This document shows, one piece after another, positions 43,876-53,200 of a stretch of DNA of 64,000 bases. The stretch is taken from assembly GCA_017941345.1 (NCBI GenBank), contig JAGAWQ010000005.1, forward strand, positions 62,001 through 126,000. The letters run 5' to 3'. Every line of letters begins with the position of its first letter. The first letter of the stretch is position 1. A program made the position numbers and the translations under genes. The notes beneath the pieces are model-generated. The model did not search any database, was not told the DNA's origin, and was given only the letters and a program-made list of their open reading frames with translations. Origin of the DNA: Prevotella sp. (lineage in GTDB: Bacteria > Bacteroidota > Bacteroidia > Bacteroidales > Bacteroidaceae).

Positions 43876-43889
43876 TGCAAACGTTTACG
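43876..43889. promoter_or_regulatory. LacI-type operator-like palindrome upstream of SusC
   Basis: TGCAAACGTTTACG contains the 8-base palindrome AAACGTTT and fits TGnAAnCGnTTnCA at all but the final position. It lies 43 bases upstream of the SusC -7 box. No LacI-family gene is in the window. Confidence 0.45.
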
Positions 43890-43914
43890 AATTGATGCGC
43901 GAGGTGTTTCCTTA

Positions 43915-45438
43915 CTATTTGATAATCTGTTGGAAATAGTCGAAATGGGCCTTCCCAGAGGTGCCGTAGCAGAAAAGACCTACACGGATGCCTTTCCAAT
44001 AGCCCGCACGTAGTGGGAATGGCTTGGCAATGGGGCTAAACGTTTTTCCGTCGGTGCTATAGTAGAATTGATGCAGGTTCTTCGTGCAATCGAAACTGAT
44101 ACGTAGGTAGATTTTCTTGAATTTGCCTTTTTTGACGATGGTACGCTGGCCTTGTGACTCGTAGCAGAGGCCTTCTGGCGTGAGTCCAACACCCAGAAAT
44201 TGTTTTCCTGAACAGCACAGTCCTGCAAAGCTCTTGCCTGAAGCGGTGACTACTGTGGTACACTCGCTTTGGTAGCCTACCACCTTTTGGGTCAGCATGT
44301 TTCGACAAAGCTTCAAGCTGTCAGCTGGCTGGGCATGGATGGTCAGCCAGCCTGGCTTCTCGCTGAGGCTCCAGCGTTCGTTGTCAGGATTATGGTTCCA
44401 CTGCCATTGCAGACCTAACGGACTGCTGAAGTCATCGTCAGTCTGGAGGGTAACGTGGTCTGGGGTAGGGGAGGGTATGGGCTTCTGCCATACACTGACA
44501 GGTTCGCCTATGCCGTTGCCGTCAATGTCGACGCCCATCAGCGGCCAGTCGTCTTTCCAGCGTGCTGGTTGCAGATGGACAACGCGCCCCAATACGGGCG
44601 TCTCCTGGAAATGATAGAACCACCACTGACCGTCGGGCGTGTCGACCAATGCACCTTGATGGGGTCCGTTAACATCTGTGGAGCCTTGTTCCAGAACGAT
44701 GCGTTTCTCGTATGGACCGTAGATGTTACGGGCACGCAGCACGGTTTGCCAGCCTTGTCCTACACCGCCTTCAGGGATGATGAGGTAATACCATCCGTTA
44801 CGTTTCAGGAATTTGGTTCCTTCTGCAACAGGACCTGTATACACGGTTACCCCCTCGTCAAGGAGCTGTTTGCCGTCGGGTGACATCTTGTGTACGATAA
44901 TAGGGCCTGCACGATGCCTGCTGCGACCCAGATAGGCCTGTCCAGACGATTGGTGCTCACCATCGTCTTCGTCCCAGAACGGGCAAGGGTCTTCCCATTT
45001 CTCTACTCGCTTGACGAGGTGAAGTGGAGACCAAGGGCCATGAGCATCAGTGGCAGAACTCATGTAGAGTCCCTCGTCGGGAGTGCAGAAGTAGACATAG
45101 AACTGGCCTTCGTGGTAGCGGATGGCAGGAGCCCATGAGCCTCCTGCGTAATGTTGGTTGTGATTCCATCCAGGCTCATCGATGCGTGAGTATATCTGAC
45201 TGACATAGTGCCAGTTAACCATATCGTCGGACTCCAGAACCTGCATGCCCATGAAGTGGAAGTCGGAGGCTACCATATAGAATTTTTCTCCTACTCTGAT
45301 GACGTCGGGATCGGAGAAGTCTGCATTCAAGATGGGATTGACATAGGTGCCGTTACCCTGATCGCCCCAATTTAGGTGTGTTTGCGCCTGAAGTGAGCCG
45401 CAGATGACAATGGATAGAAAAAGCACCAGTTTTCTCAT
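43915..45438 (-). CDS. GH43 beta-xylosidase/arabinosidase-type hydrolase
   Basis: A 507-residue secreted enzyme; ATG 45438 gives a signal peptide (MRKLVLFLSIVICGSLQAQ) and lies 4 bases after the GH28 stop. GH43 motifs: NADFSDPDVIRVGEKFYMVASDF (base Asp43), MGMQVLESDDMVNWHYV, WEDPCPFWDEDDG and the acid Glu in VAEGTKFLKRNGWYYLI. The C-terminal beta-sandwich (DDFSSPLGLQWQWNHNPD) resembles the second domain of bacterial GH43 xylosidases. It would trim arabinose or xylose from pectic side chains. Second gene of a GH28-GH43 operon. Confidence 0.92.
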   Translation of the reverse strand: MRKLVLFLSIVICGSLQAQTHLNWGDQGNGTYVNPILNADFSDPDVIRVGEKFYMVASDFHFMGMQVLESDDMVNWHYVSQIYSRIDEPGWNHNQHYAGGSWAPAIRYHEGQFYVYFCTPDEGLYMSSATDAHGPWSPLHLVKRVEKWEDPCPFWDEDDGEHQSSGQAYLGRSRHRAGPIIVHKMSPDGKQLLDEGVTVYTGPVAEGTKFLKRNGWYYLIIPEGGVGQGWQTVLRARNIYGPYEKRIVLEQGSTDVNGPHQGALVDTPDGQWWFYHFQETPVLGRVVHLQPARWKDDWPLMGVDIDGNGIGEPVSVWQKPIPSPTPDHVTLQTDDDFSSPLGLQWQWNHNPDNERWSLSEKPGWLTIHAQPADSLKLCRNMLTQKVVGYQSECTTVVTASGKSFAGLCCSGKQFLGVGLTPEGLCYESQGQRTIVKKGKFKKIYLRISFDCTKNLHQFYYSTDGKTFSPIAKPFPLRAGYWKGIRVGLFCYGTSGKAHFDYFQQIIK

Positions 45439-45442
45439 AGGA

Positions 45443-46825
45443 CTATTCAGTATCAATCTGTACGAAATCGGGACGGACATCAGCTTCCTCTGTCTGGACG
45501 CTGACATCACTGAACTGAATATTTCGGGCATGGCGTACGAAGAATCCTTTGGCGGGCAGATTGCCCCACATGGTAGACTCCGGATAGTCTTTCTCCTTCT
45601 CGTCTTTGATGGACTCCTCAATCTTAGGCAGGTCGCTGGCGCTGACGCCTCCCTTGTGATGGATGCTGATGCGCGACAGACTGACATTTTCAACAGGGTG
45701 ACCTGGCAGTCCGCTGATGCTACAGCCCATGCTTCCCGCATGGCGTATCTGGATGTTGTCGAGGCGGATGCCATCGATGGTGCCTACATGGTCGATGGGT
45801 ATCAGCGAGTCGAAATCTTTTCCTCCAAGCAAATAGCCTCGGGCGCGATTGCCCAGACGGATGAAGATGGGGGCCTCAGTACCCTCGACGCTGACATTTG
45901 ACACGCTGACATTCTCCATCCTGCCACCGTCGACTATCTCGAGTGAGATGGCTGAAGAGCCAATCCATTGTCCGAAGAATTTCTCATGCTGGTCATAGCT
46001 GGGCTTGACTACAATGTTGCTGATATTGATGTTGCGGAAGCCGCCATTGGTTTCAGTACCGAGCTTGATGGCATTGCAATGGCTGGAGACGACACAGTTG
46101 GCAATACTGATGTTCTCGCAAAGTCGGGGAGAGGTCGATTTCAGGGTGATGCCGTCGTCGTCGGAGTCAGCCATCATACGGCTGACGATGACTTCATGGC
46201 ACCCGTCGAGGTCGAGTGCGTCGTTGTTATAGTTATTACGATTAATCACCTTGATGCCGTCTATGGTCAGGCGGTCGCAGGCCAGATAGTGCTGCATCCA
46301 GCATCCGCTGTTCTTCAGGGTGATGTCTTTGATGGTAATGTCGCTGCTCTGAATGAAGCGAAGCAGATGGGGGCGGGTGATGCCCTCGTCATTCCACGAG
46401 AGTTTCTTGAAGGCACGTCCGCGTCCGTCGATGGTGCCGTAGCCGTCAATGACCACATGGCTCACCTTGTCAGCATATATCAGCTGGATGGTGTTGGTCT
46501 GTGTACGCAGCGATACGTAGTCGGACTTCACAGGCAGATAGTCAGCCAAACGGGTGCTTCCATAGAGTGTGGCTCCCTGTTCCAGATGCAGGTGCACATT
46601 GCTTTTCAGGATAATAGTACCTATCTTGTAGTTTCCTGTTGGCACCACCACCCGGCCTCCTCCTGCCTGGCTGCACTCGTCTATCGCTTGTTGAAGGGCT
46701 TGGGTGCTCAGCAGGGAGGTGTCACTTTGTGCACCATAGTTCAGAATGTTGTAGTCTCTGGCAGCCAACTTGGTCGCTACTGCAATCAGACTAATCAGTA
46801 TCAGTACTATTCGTGTTTTTTTCAT
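45443..46825 (-). CDS. GH28 polygalacturonase/RG-hydrolase-type enzyme
   Basis: A 460-residue secreted enzyme: signal peptide (1-22), GH28 beta-helix starting YNILNYGAQSDTSLLSTQAL. The usual NTDG and GHG motifs are modified: NNDALDLDG, DSDDDGITLKS and SSHCNAIKLGTETNGGFRN. This pattern is found in GH28 members acting on rhamnogalacturonan or short oligomers rather than on homogalacturonan, by family knowledge. First gene of the operon with GH43; own promoter 38 bases upstream. Confidence 0.9.
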   Translation of the reverse strand: MKKTRIVLILISLIAVATKLAARDYNILNYGAQSDTSLLSTQALQQAIDECSQAGGGRVVVPTGNYKIGTIILKSNVHLHLEQGATLYGSTRLADYLPVKSDYVSLRTQTNTIQLIYADKVSHVVIDGYGTIDGRGRAFKKLSWNDEGITRPHLLRFIQSSDITIKDITLKNSGCWMQHYLACDRLTIDGIKVINRNNYNNDALDLDGCHEVIVSRMMADSDDDGITLKSTSPRLCENISIANCVVSSHCNAIKLGTETNGGFRNINISNIVVKPSYDQHEKFFGQWIGSSAISLEIVDGGRMENVSVSNVSVEGTEAPIFIRLGNRARGYLLGGKDFDSLIPIDHVGTIDGIRLDNIQIRHAGSMGCSISGLPGHPVENVSLSRISIHHKGGVSASDLPKIEESIKDEKEKDYPESTMWGNLPAKGFFVRHARNIQFSDVSVQTEEADVRPDFVQIDTE

Positions 46826-46862
46826 ATTCGCTTATAGGGCGGTAATTGGAGTAACTCTGCTG

Positions 46863-46894
46863 CAAAGTTAAGAACTTAAAATGAGAAATCCAAA
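46863..46894 (-). promoter_or_regulatory. Promoter of the GH28-GH43 operon
   Basis: Minus strand: TTTG at 46894-46891, 20-base spacer, TAACTTTG at 46870-46863. Confidence 0.75.
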
Positions 46895-46901
46895 TGTTTC
46901 G

Positions 46902-46942
46902 TGGAAAAACAAACAGCGGAGGGCTGTTGGGCTCTCCGCTGT
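46902..46942 (-). terminator. Rho-independent terminator of the 1030-residue protein gene
   Basis: Stem ACAGCGGAG/CTCCGCTGT (9 bp, loop 12) followed on the minus strand by TTTGTTTTTCC, 19 bases after the stop at 46961. Confidence 0.75.
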
Positions 46943-46960
46943 AATATTGTCATTGGGTGT

Positions 46961-49900
46961 TTACTTAATTACAACCTTCTTGCCATTGATGATGTAGAGA
47001 CCACGTGGCAGGCTCTTGACGCTGCCCTGAACGCGAACACCAGTGATGGTGTAGATGCCATTGGCGGCAGCTTTCTCAATAACGTTGTCGTCTTTTACAA
47101 GACCGATACCTGTCTCTGGATCTTCAGCCGGTACATAGGTGCAGATGTCAGCAAGCAGTGCCTGGCACTCCTGCAGGGTGAGGATTGCATTGACCTGCTC
47201 CTGCATTGTGGAGGGTACCTTGAAGAAGCCGTTGCTGTCTTCTACGAGCTGGTGATGCTCTACGTCGCCCATGTAGCGGTACATCATGTTAATCATGTAC
47301 TTTTTCAGACTTTCTTCAAAGTACTGCATCTGTGTGTCCTTATACTTGGCGATACAAGCCAGTGCATTGGCAGCCTCCGTGTTATATGCTGCCTGGATGG
47401 CAGCCTTGGCAGCAGCCTCTTCACCGAGGTAGTAGAGGTGGTTGTCACCGAATCCGAAACCATTGGCACCAGAGCCTGCTCCATTGCCATTTGCCTCGAA
47501 ACCTAACTCGTAGGTCTCGGAATTGCTGTCGCTCTTGCTGCAGATGATGGCATAGTTGAGCGGGGTGTAGCGAGTGTATGCCTTTGAAGCGGTCACTTCA
47601 GGCGAGCACTTAGCGAGACGCAGTGAGTCGTTGGTGGCACCATCCTTACCAAAGAAGAGCTTGATGGCAGGATTGTAGATGGTGTCGTTGGCAGCTTCAG
47701 ATGCAAATGTACCCAAATCGAGATTCTGGAGCACAGTGGCAATGTTTACATATTGTGACCATGTGTCATCGGTAGCATAAGCCTTGGCGCGATACATATA
47801 GACACCAGGACGGGTGAGCTTGAAGGTCTGACTGGCTTTGCCGTTAGGACCTACAGTCGTACCACGCCATACATTGGCGCACTTGCCCGACTCGTATGCG
47901 TCGTTATTGCGAATCTGCCACTGCTTGAAATCAGGTCCTTCCCAGAATGTCCAACCGTTGATGGTTCTTGTAGAAGTGTAGTTAGGCTCAGATGTTCCCC
48001 ATGCCTCGAAGCCGCCGTTGGGCAGTGTGAACTTGAGGTCGGTAGGATTGGCGTATGTTGCAGGAATCATCATGTAGTCCTGACGGGCAGTCAGCAGCAG
48101 CGTGTCCTGATGCATAAACTCATCGTACTGAGCGGTAGCCGTCGTAGCGTTTACCATAGCCTGAGAGGCGTCGATAACATTCTTGAAGGCCGATTTCTCA
48201 GAAGCTGTGGCACCAGCGTATGCTTCGTCAGCATAGGTCTCGTTGCAGGTTGCAACATCGGCCTTCAGCGTCTGGTAACCCTTATTGATGTTAGCGAAAT
48301 TGGTGCGAGCCGTATTCATGCTAGTGATGGCTGCTGCAATCTCGTCCTTATATTCCAAAGTGACACGGGCAGGATTCTTTTCAGTGCCATCGGCATCCAC
48401 TACGGTTAGCAAATCGTCGTAGACTGCCTGGTACTTTGTGATGGAGTCAGTAAGTTCCTTATGTCCCCAAGGATAGCCGTCGTCAATGGTCTTGGCATTG
48501 TCGTTGTTGGCATTCTCCAAGCGGGTAAACAAGGTCTCGCGGAGGCTCTTCAGCTGGTCATAGGCATAGAAATGGTCGATTTCTTCCTGTGTCTTGCCTA
48601 CTACGCGGAATTCTGGGTTGCGCAGGCTGTAGCGTCCACCAGTGCTTTCAACCACGGGGAAATGGAAACCACCGGTAATATTCTCGCCTTCCTTGATTTC
48701 ACCAATTACATAGAGACGCTGCCAGTTCTGACCATTCAGCACGGTCTCTGTGTCGGCAAAGCGCCAAGTCGGGTGGTTGAGCTTATCTTCCTCAGTAGCT
48801 GGCTTGAAAGCCAGTGTGTCAGTGCCTATCCACATCCAGGGACCTGCAATCTTGATACCATCGTTTGAGCCATAGCCGTAATTTTGTACATCGCTATTGC
48901 TCGAATAGCGGGCAGCCACAGCCTGAGCTTCGATAGAGAACATATACTTGCCAGGAACCATCGAAGTGTTTTTGAATATGGTGTCTACAAGAGCCATACC
49001 ACAATCGAGGGTGTAGTCATTTCCTACTTGGATACCAGCGCTGAATACATAGCCGTCGTTCTCAGGACGCTCCAGGCTGCCGTCGTTGGGCGAGAAGCCC
49101 CAGCGACCACCTATCGTACGCCATGTGCCACGATTGGCATTGCTGTAGCTATTCCACTGAGAGTAGCCCCATCCAGAGCCTGCCCAGTCGCTCAGATAAC
49201 GGGGTTTGCTCATTCCATCTACCGTTGTACCTACCGCATTGCCGGCATTGGCATCCAGATAAGTGTTGATAGCCAGGGTAGAAGCCTCGAAGAGTCCTTC
49301 CCATGTGCCGGCGCTCTCCGACTCTGCCGACGGATTAGCCAGCAGTTCCTGGAAGGGAGCCATCACCTCGGCGAGCTGCTCCTTCTCCTGAGTGAAGTCG
49401 GGCTCGTTGTAGAGCTTGGTCATGTAGGCCAGTTCGCGCTCTGCAATTCGGGTGTCATAGACCTCGGTAACAGGGTAAATCTCAAAATTTGTGAACTGTG
49501 CATTGGTTGCCATTCCGGAGATGTTGATGCAGAGGAACTTGCTTCCAACAACCTGGAAGCTGTAAACCACCTGCTGCCATTCTGTGGTCAGTGCTGCATT
49601 GGCGGCAATGCCCACATAGCCTGTTGTGTCTGTCACAGAACCATTGTCATCCAGGAAAATGTTCAGACAGTTGGTTGTGCCCTTGGTGTTGCTCAAGAAA
49701 GCAGTCTCCACCTTGGCATAGTAAGAGATGGTGTAAACACCGGCATCAAGAGGCATTACATAGGCCAGGGTGTCAGCTAAACCTTCGGCATTGGCAGCGC
49801 CCTTGCTGATGACAACATTCTCAGCGTTGGGACCTTTTCCAGTCTCAATGCCCCAGAGCTCACCAGGCTCGCCTCCCTTACCGTTAGTCCATTCGGCACC

Positions 49901-50053
49901 AAAGCCCGATGCGAACACACCGTTGGCAAAGACATTGGTACCATTGACTTTGTACTTTGCCGTAGCAGTGAAGAGATAGTCACCCACGTTGGCAGCATAG
50001 GTTCCCATCACACAAACTACAGCCAGTAATTGCATAAGTAGTCTTTTTTTCAT
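46961..50053 (-). CDS. Large secreted protein of unknown function in the pectin region
   Basis: A 1030-residue protein with signal peptide (1-20, ending TYA). The first 190 residues look like a carbohydrate-binding beta-sandwich (AGVYTISYYAKVETAFLSN). Two further beta-sandwich-like regions (about 260-490 and 660-800) contain segments like NGQNWQRLYVIGEI and INGWTFWEGPDF. They are separated by alpha-helical linkers resembling FIVAR-type helices (residues about 500-650). The C-terminus ANGIYTITGVRVQGSVKSLP then RGLYIINGKKVVIK is the T9SS-like tail of secreted Prevotella proteins. I do not recognise an enzyme family. Promoter and terminator make it a single-gene unit; the neighbours suggest pectin binding. 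Confidence 0.8.
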   Translation of the reverse strand: MKKRLLMQLLAVVCVMGTYAANVGDYLFTATAKYKVNGTNVFANGVFASGFGAEWTNGKGGEPGELWGIETGKGPNAENVVISKGAANAEGLADTLAYVMPLDAGVYTISYYAKVETAFLSNTKGTTNCLNIFLDDNGSVTDTTGYVGIAANAALTTEWQQVVYSFQVVGSKFLCINISGMATNAQFTNFEIYPVTEVYDTRIAERELAYMTKLYNEPDFTQEKEQLAEVMAPFQELLANPSAESESAGTWEGLFEASTLAINTYLDANAGNAVGTTVDGMSKPRYLSDWAGSGWGYSQWNSYSNANRGTWRTIGGRWGFSPNDGSLERPENDGYVFSAGIQVGNDYTLDCGMALVDTIFKNTSMVPGKYMFSIEAQAVAARYSSNSDVQNYGYGSNDGIKIAGPWMWIGTDTLAFKPATEEDKLNHPTWRFADTETVLNGQNWQRLYVIGEIKEGENITGGFHFPVVESTGGRYSLRNPEFRVVGKTQEEIDHFYAYDQLKSLRETLFTRLENANNDNAKTIDDGYPWGHKELTDSITKYQAVYDDLLTVVDADGTEKNPARVTLEYKDEIAAAITSMNTARTNFANINKGYQTLKADVATCNETYADEAYAGATASEKSAFKNVIDASQAMVNATTATAQYDEFMHQDTLLLTARQDYMMIPATYANPTDLKFTLPNGGFEAWGTSEPNYTSTRTINGWTFWEGPDFKQWQIRNNDAYESGKCANVWRGTTVGPNGKASQTFKLTRPGVYMYRAKAYATDDTWSQYVNIATVLQNLDLGTFASEAANDTIYNPAIKLFFGKDGATNDSLRLAKCSPEVTASKAYTRYTPLNYAIICSKSDSNSETYELGFEANGNGAGSGANGFGFGDNHLYYLGEEAAAKAAIQAAYNTEAANALACIAKYKDTQMQYFEESLKKYMINMMYRYMGDVEHHQLVEDSNGFFKVPSTMQEQVNAILTLQECQALLADICTYVPAEDPETGIGLVKDDNVIEKAAANGIYTITGVRVQGSVKSLPRGLYIINGKKVVIK

Positions 50054-50115
50054 AAACGTAGTATTTAGTTATTAAAAATATAGTTCGTTAGTTGCAAATA
50101 GAAAGTATTCGGCTG

Positions 50116-50123
50116 CAAAATTA
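50116..50123 (-). promoter_or_regulatory. -7 box of the 1030-residue protein gene
   Basis: TAATTTTG on the minus strand, 62 bases before the ATG; no clear -33 element. Confidence 0.45.
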
Positions 50124-50157
50124 ATCATTTTTTTGGAAACGAGAAATAATTTGTGTT

Positions 50158-50195
50158 AAAAAATAAAGGTGAGCAGCAGAAATCTGTTGCTCACC
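50158..50195 (-). terminator. Rho-independent terminator of the PL11 gene
   Basis: Hairpin GGTGAGCAGCAG/CTGTTGCTCACC (12 pairs including one G-T, loop AAAT) at 50168-50195, followed on the minus strand by TTTATTTTTT. It starts 9 bases after the PL11 stop. Confidence 0.85.
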
Positions 50196-50204
50196 ACTTG
50201 AAAT

Positions 50205-53200
50205 TCATCGAATGATGATTGTTTCTGTTACACTATTGCGCCCGTTTTGCATTTTCACAATATAGGTGCCTGATTGTACCCCCCGTTTCTTGAGTTCGTT
50301 GCGGATGTTGCCGCGCAGTGTCTCAAGAGAGCAGACATGAATACCGGCGAGCGTGTAAACCTCACAGGCTACCCAGCTGTCGGAGGCGAGTGTGCCTATT
50401 CCTGCGGAAGCGTCATCGGTAATGCTGAGTACACCCGTCTTGGCGGCAACCTTACTGGTGTCCCAATAGAGACCTTCGGGCAGTGGAGGCAGATTGTATG
50501 CCAGTGTGCCGCTATAGGTGCTTGCTGTCCATAATGTGAAGCTGTCGCCCACCTTGGGTACATAGCCGTCCAGCAGTTTCACCTTCAAAGTTCCATTCAT
50601 AAAAAGATACTTAGGCTCCAGCTTGGAATACTCATTTGCACTCATAATCTGTATGTCCACCACGGCTCCTTCGTTGATTCGGCAGGCAGCTGTTGTCTTA
50701 ATGGTGCCGGGAACATCAGAAAAGTCAATGAGGCTTTTGGTGATAGGCGTCAGCGTTGACCCATTTTCCATGATAAAGGATGATAATACGCCACCGCCTC
50801 TCATGGTTGCGCCGTCCTTCAGTGTCACGCTGGAGCCGAAGAACTGCGTCGTTTCATTGCCATAGAAAACGAGTTCGCCCTGCTGAATGGTGAGTTGACC
50901 ACTAATGGCTCCTGCTCTTGTGACAGTCATAGTGCCCTTGCCCGTCTTAACGATGGGTGCCGTAGATGCGAATGTTGCTACAATGTCAGCATCATTACCA
51001 CCTATATAATACGTTCCGTCGCCCGCCAATGTTCCTGAACCCGTAACGTTGCCAATTACTACGTTATAGTTCTTGGCACCTGCTGGACTGCCTTGGTTGG
51101 GGTCGTTATTGGAGAATGTGAACCCGCTGTTCAGTCGCAGGGTGGCCTTTGGCAGACCTTTGCTGTTGGTGAAATTAAATGTGGGTGTGTACGATTTCTT
51201 GTTTTGGCGATTGGTTGCATCGCTGGCTGCCGGTTCCAATATGCCCTCGAACTCGCTCCAGTCGCCATTCCAATAGCAACGCACACCACCACTGGCAGGC
51301 TTGAATGTGCCCTTGCCGGTGAGCTTGCCGCTATAAGTGCCTCGGAACGATGCATAGAACTCGCCTGTAGCTCCCTCGGGTACGACAAAGTTAGTCGTAT
51401 TGGAGATATTCGTCGACTCATCGCTAGCTCCCCAAATGACACCATTGCCAAACTCTACTGTAGTCGGTAGTTGGTCGACATAGTTAAGGGCCTGTGAATT
51501 AACCCTGCCAGCCTTAACTACCAGCTTGGAATAGTTGCGCCCGGCTCCTATAGTCATGGTTCCTGCTCCGCTCTTTACAAGGGTGGCACCAGAGCCTGTG
51601 AAGGGCTTGTTGAAGGTTAGCGACATACTCTGCGGAACCTCCAGTGTTGCCGTACCATTCAGCGAGAAGGGTTGGTCGGTAATAATGACTCCGTCAGCCT
51701 TCAGCGTTGTTCCATCGTTGAGCGTGACGCTTTGGACTGCACTGCCCAGCGAACCATAGTTCTGGCCGGTGAGATTGGCTAACTGGTTGACGATAACGCG
51801 TCCTCCGTTGATAGTGGTGTTACCAATGCGGTTCTCGTTCTTAATGGTTACATCGCCTGCTCCATTCTTAACTAAGGGGCCTCCTCCGAGAATGCTATCT
51901 CCTAACAGGGTGTACGCCTTTGTCTGGTTGTTGAACGTGATGCTCTTCGGGCTGACTGCACCCTTCACATTGACGGTAGTAGAAGCTGCATTGTCGTTAA
52001 ACTCTACATCGTCGCCTATCACTGCATAGTCGGGGGTTCCGGCGTTCAGGAAGTTCTTGCTGATAGCCATGTCCCAGATGTTACTGTCGGCAGTGCCGTT
52101 CCACACTACAGAAGTTGCTCCACGAAGTTCTTCAACGACGAGCCACAGTTTGCTGTCTTCATAGCTCAGATAGAAGCGCTTGCCGCTCAGACCCTCCATC
52201 AAGACATCACTCAGCTGTCCTGTCAGTTTGGCAACGGTGCCCAGTTCATAGCGTCCAGCTTCCAATTCCGCGCTGGCATTAAACTGGAATACAGGAGCCT
52301 TGTATTTGGGACCAAACTCCCAAGTTTTGGCCTCAATGGATAGTTGGTCTGCATTGATCAAGTCAGACTTACCTCCTTGAATATCAAATACAATACGAGA
52401 GCCGAAGCCTAAGTTTAAAGTGGATGCTGTCATTGTACCTACGGCATTCTTGCCACCAGGATAGATGGTTGAATTGTAGTCCGCAGTAATGCCCGCAAGA
52501 AATTTTCCACCATTTGAAATCAGTGTCGTATGTCGGTTGAGCCATAGTGGGCTGCTCTCTAATGTACCGTCGAACTGAAGTGCTCCGTTCCAAATGTCTG
52601 TGCGACCTGTGTGTTTCTCTACAACATTAGGTAAGACAAGGGTTCCCTCGCCCTGCTTCACTAAACGCATGCTGCCAGCGAAAGCGCCGCCGGTAAGGGT
52701 GGTCGTATAACTGACAATATTGCGAGTGGGCGACTTGGGAGTTGAGGCTGTGGCTTGCTTGTCACCTGTGCCCTGCACCCAAGCAGGCGCATTGACCGTC
52801 AGGATGTAGGGCGACGCTCCGTCGGCAACAGCTATCGTCTTGTCTTCATAGCCTGAAATCAACAGATGGTCTTCCGTGCTTTGAATAGTACCGCCATTTG
52901 ATATTTCGGTGCGGCCTTCAAGCATGAGGGGAGGCGGTGCCATCGTGATGCCCTCTAACTCGCCAAGGAAATAGCTCAGGTGAGGGGGCTGGTTGTAACC
53001 TACACATTGCCACGCCATTCCATTGCGATACTGATAATCATGCCAAAGTGTATAGATGCCATATTTAGTGGCATAGTTGGTGGTATAGACGTGAAGAGCA
53101 CTGTTGTCGCTGGTGCGCAATACCAGTTCCTCGCGCCAGTCACCCAGAATGTCGCCTTGTGCAGAAGGATTGTTCTTTGAAGAATTGTTGAGAATGCCAG

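Noticed and set aside
45438..45774. Longer N-terminus for the GH43 enzyme
   Set aside because: The extra 112 residues are read from within the GH28 gene; the signal peptide begins at 45438.
45968..46837. 289-codon open frame opposite the GH28 gene
   Set aside because: Antisense to a well-supported beta-helix enzyme; the absence of stops follows from GC-rich third positions.
48884..49780. 298-codon open frame opposite the 1030-residue protein gene
   Set aside because: Antisense; the sense frame has signal peptide, promoter, terminator and C-terminal tail.
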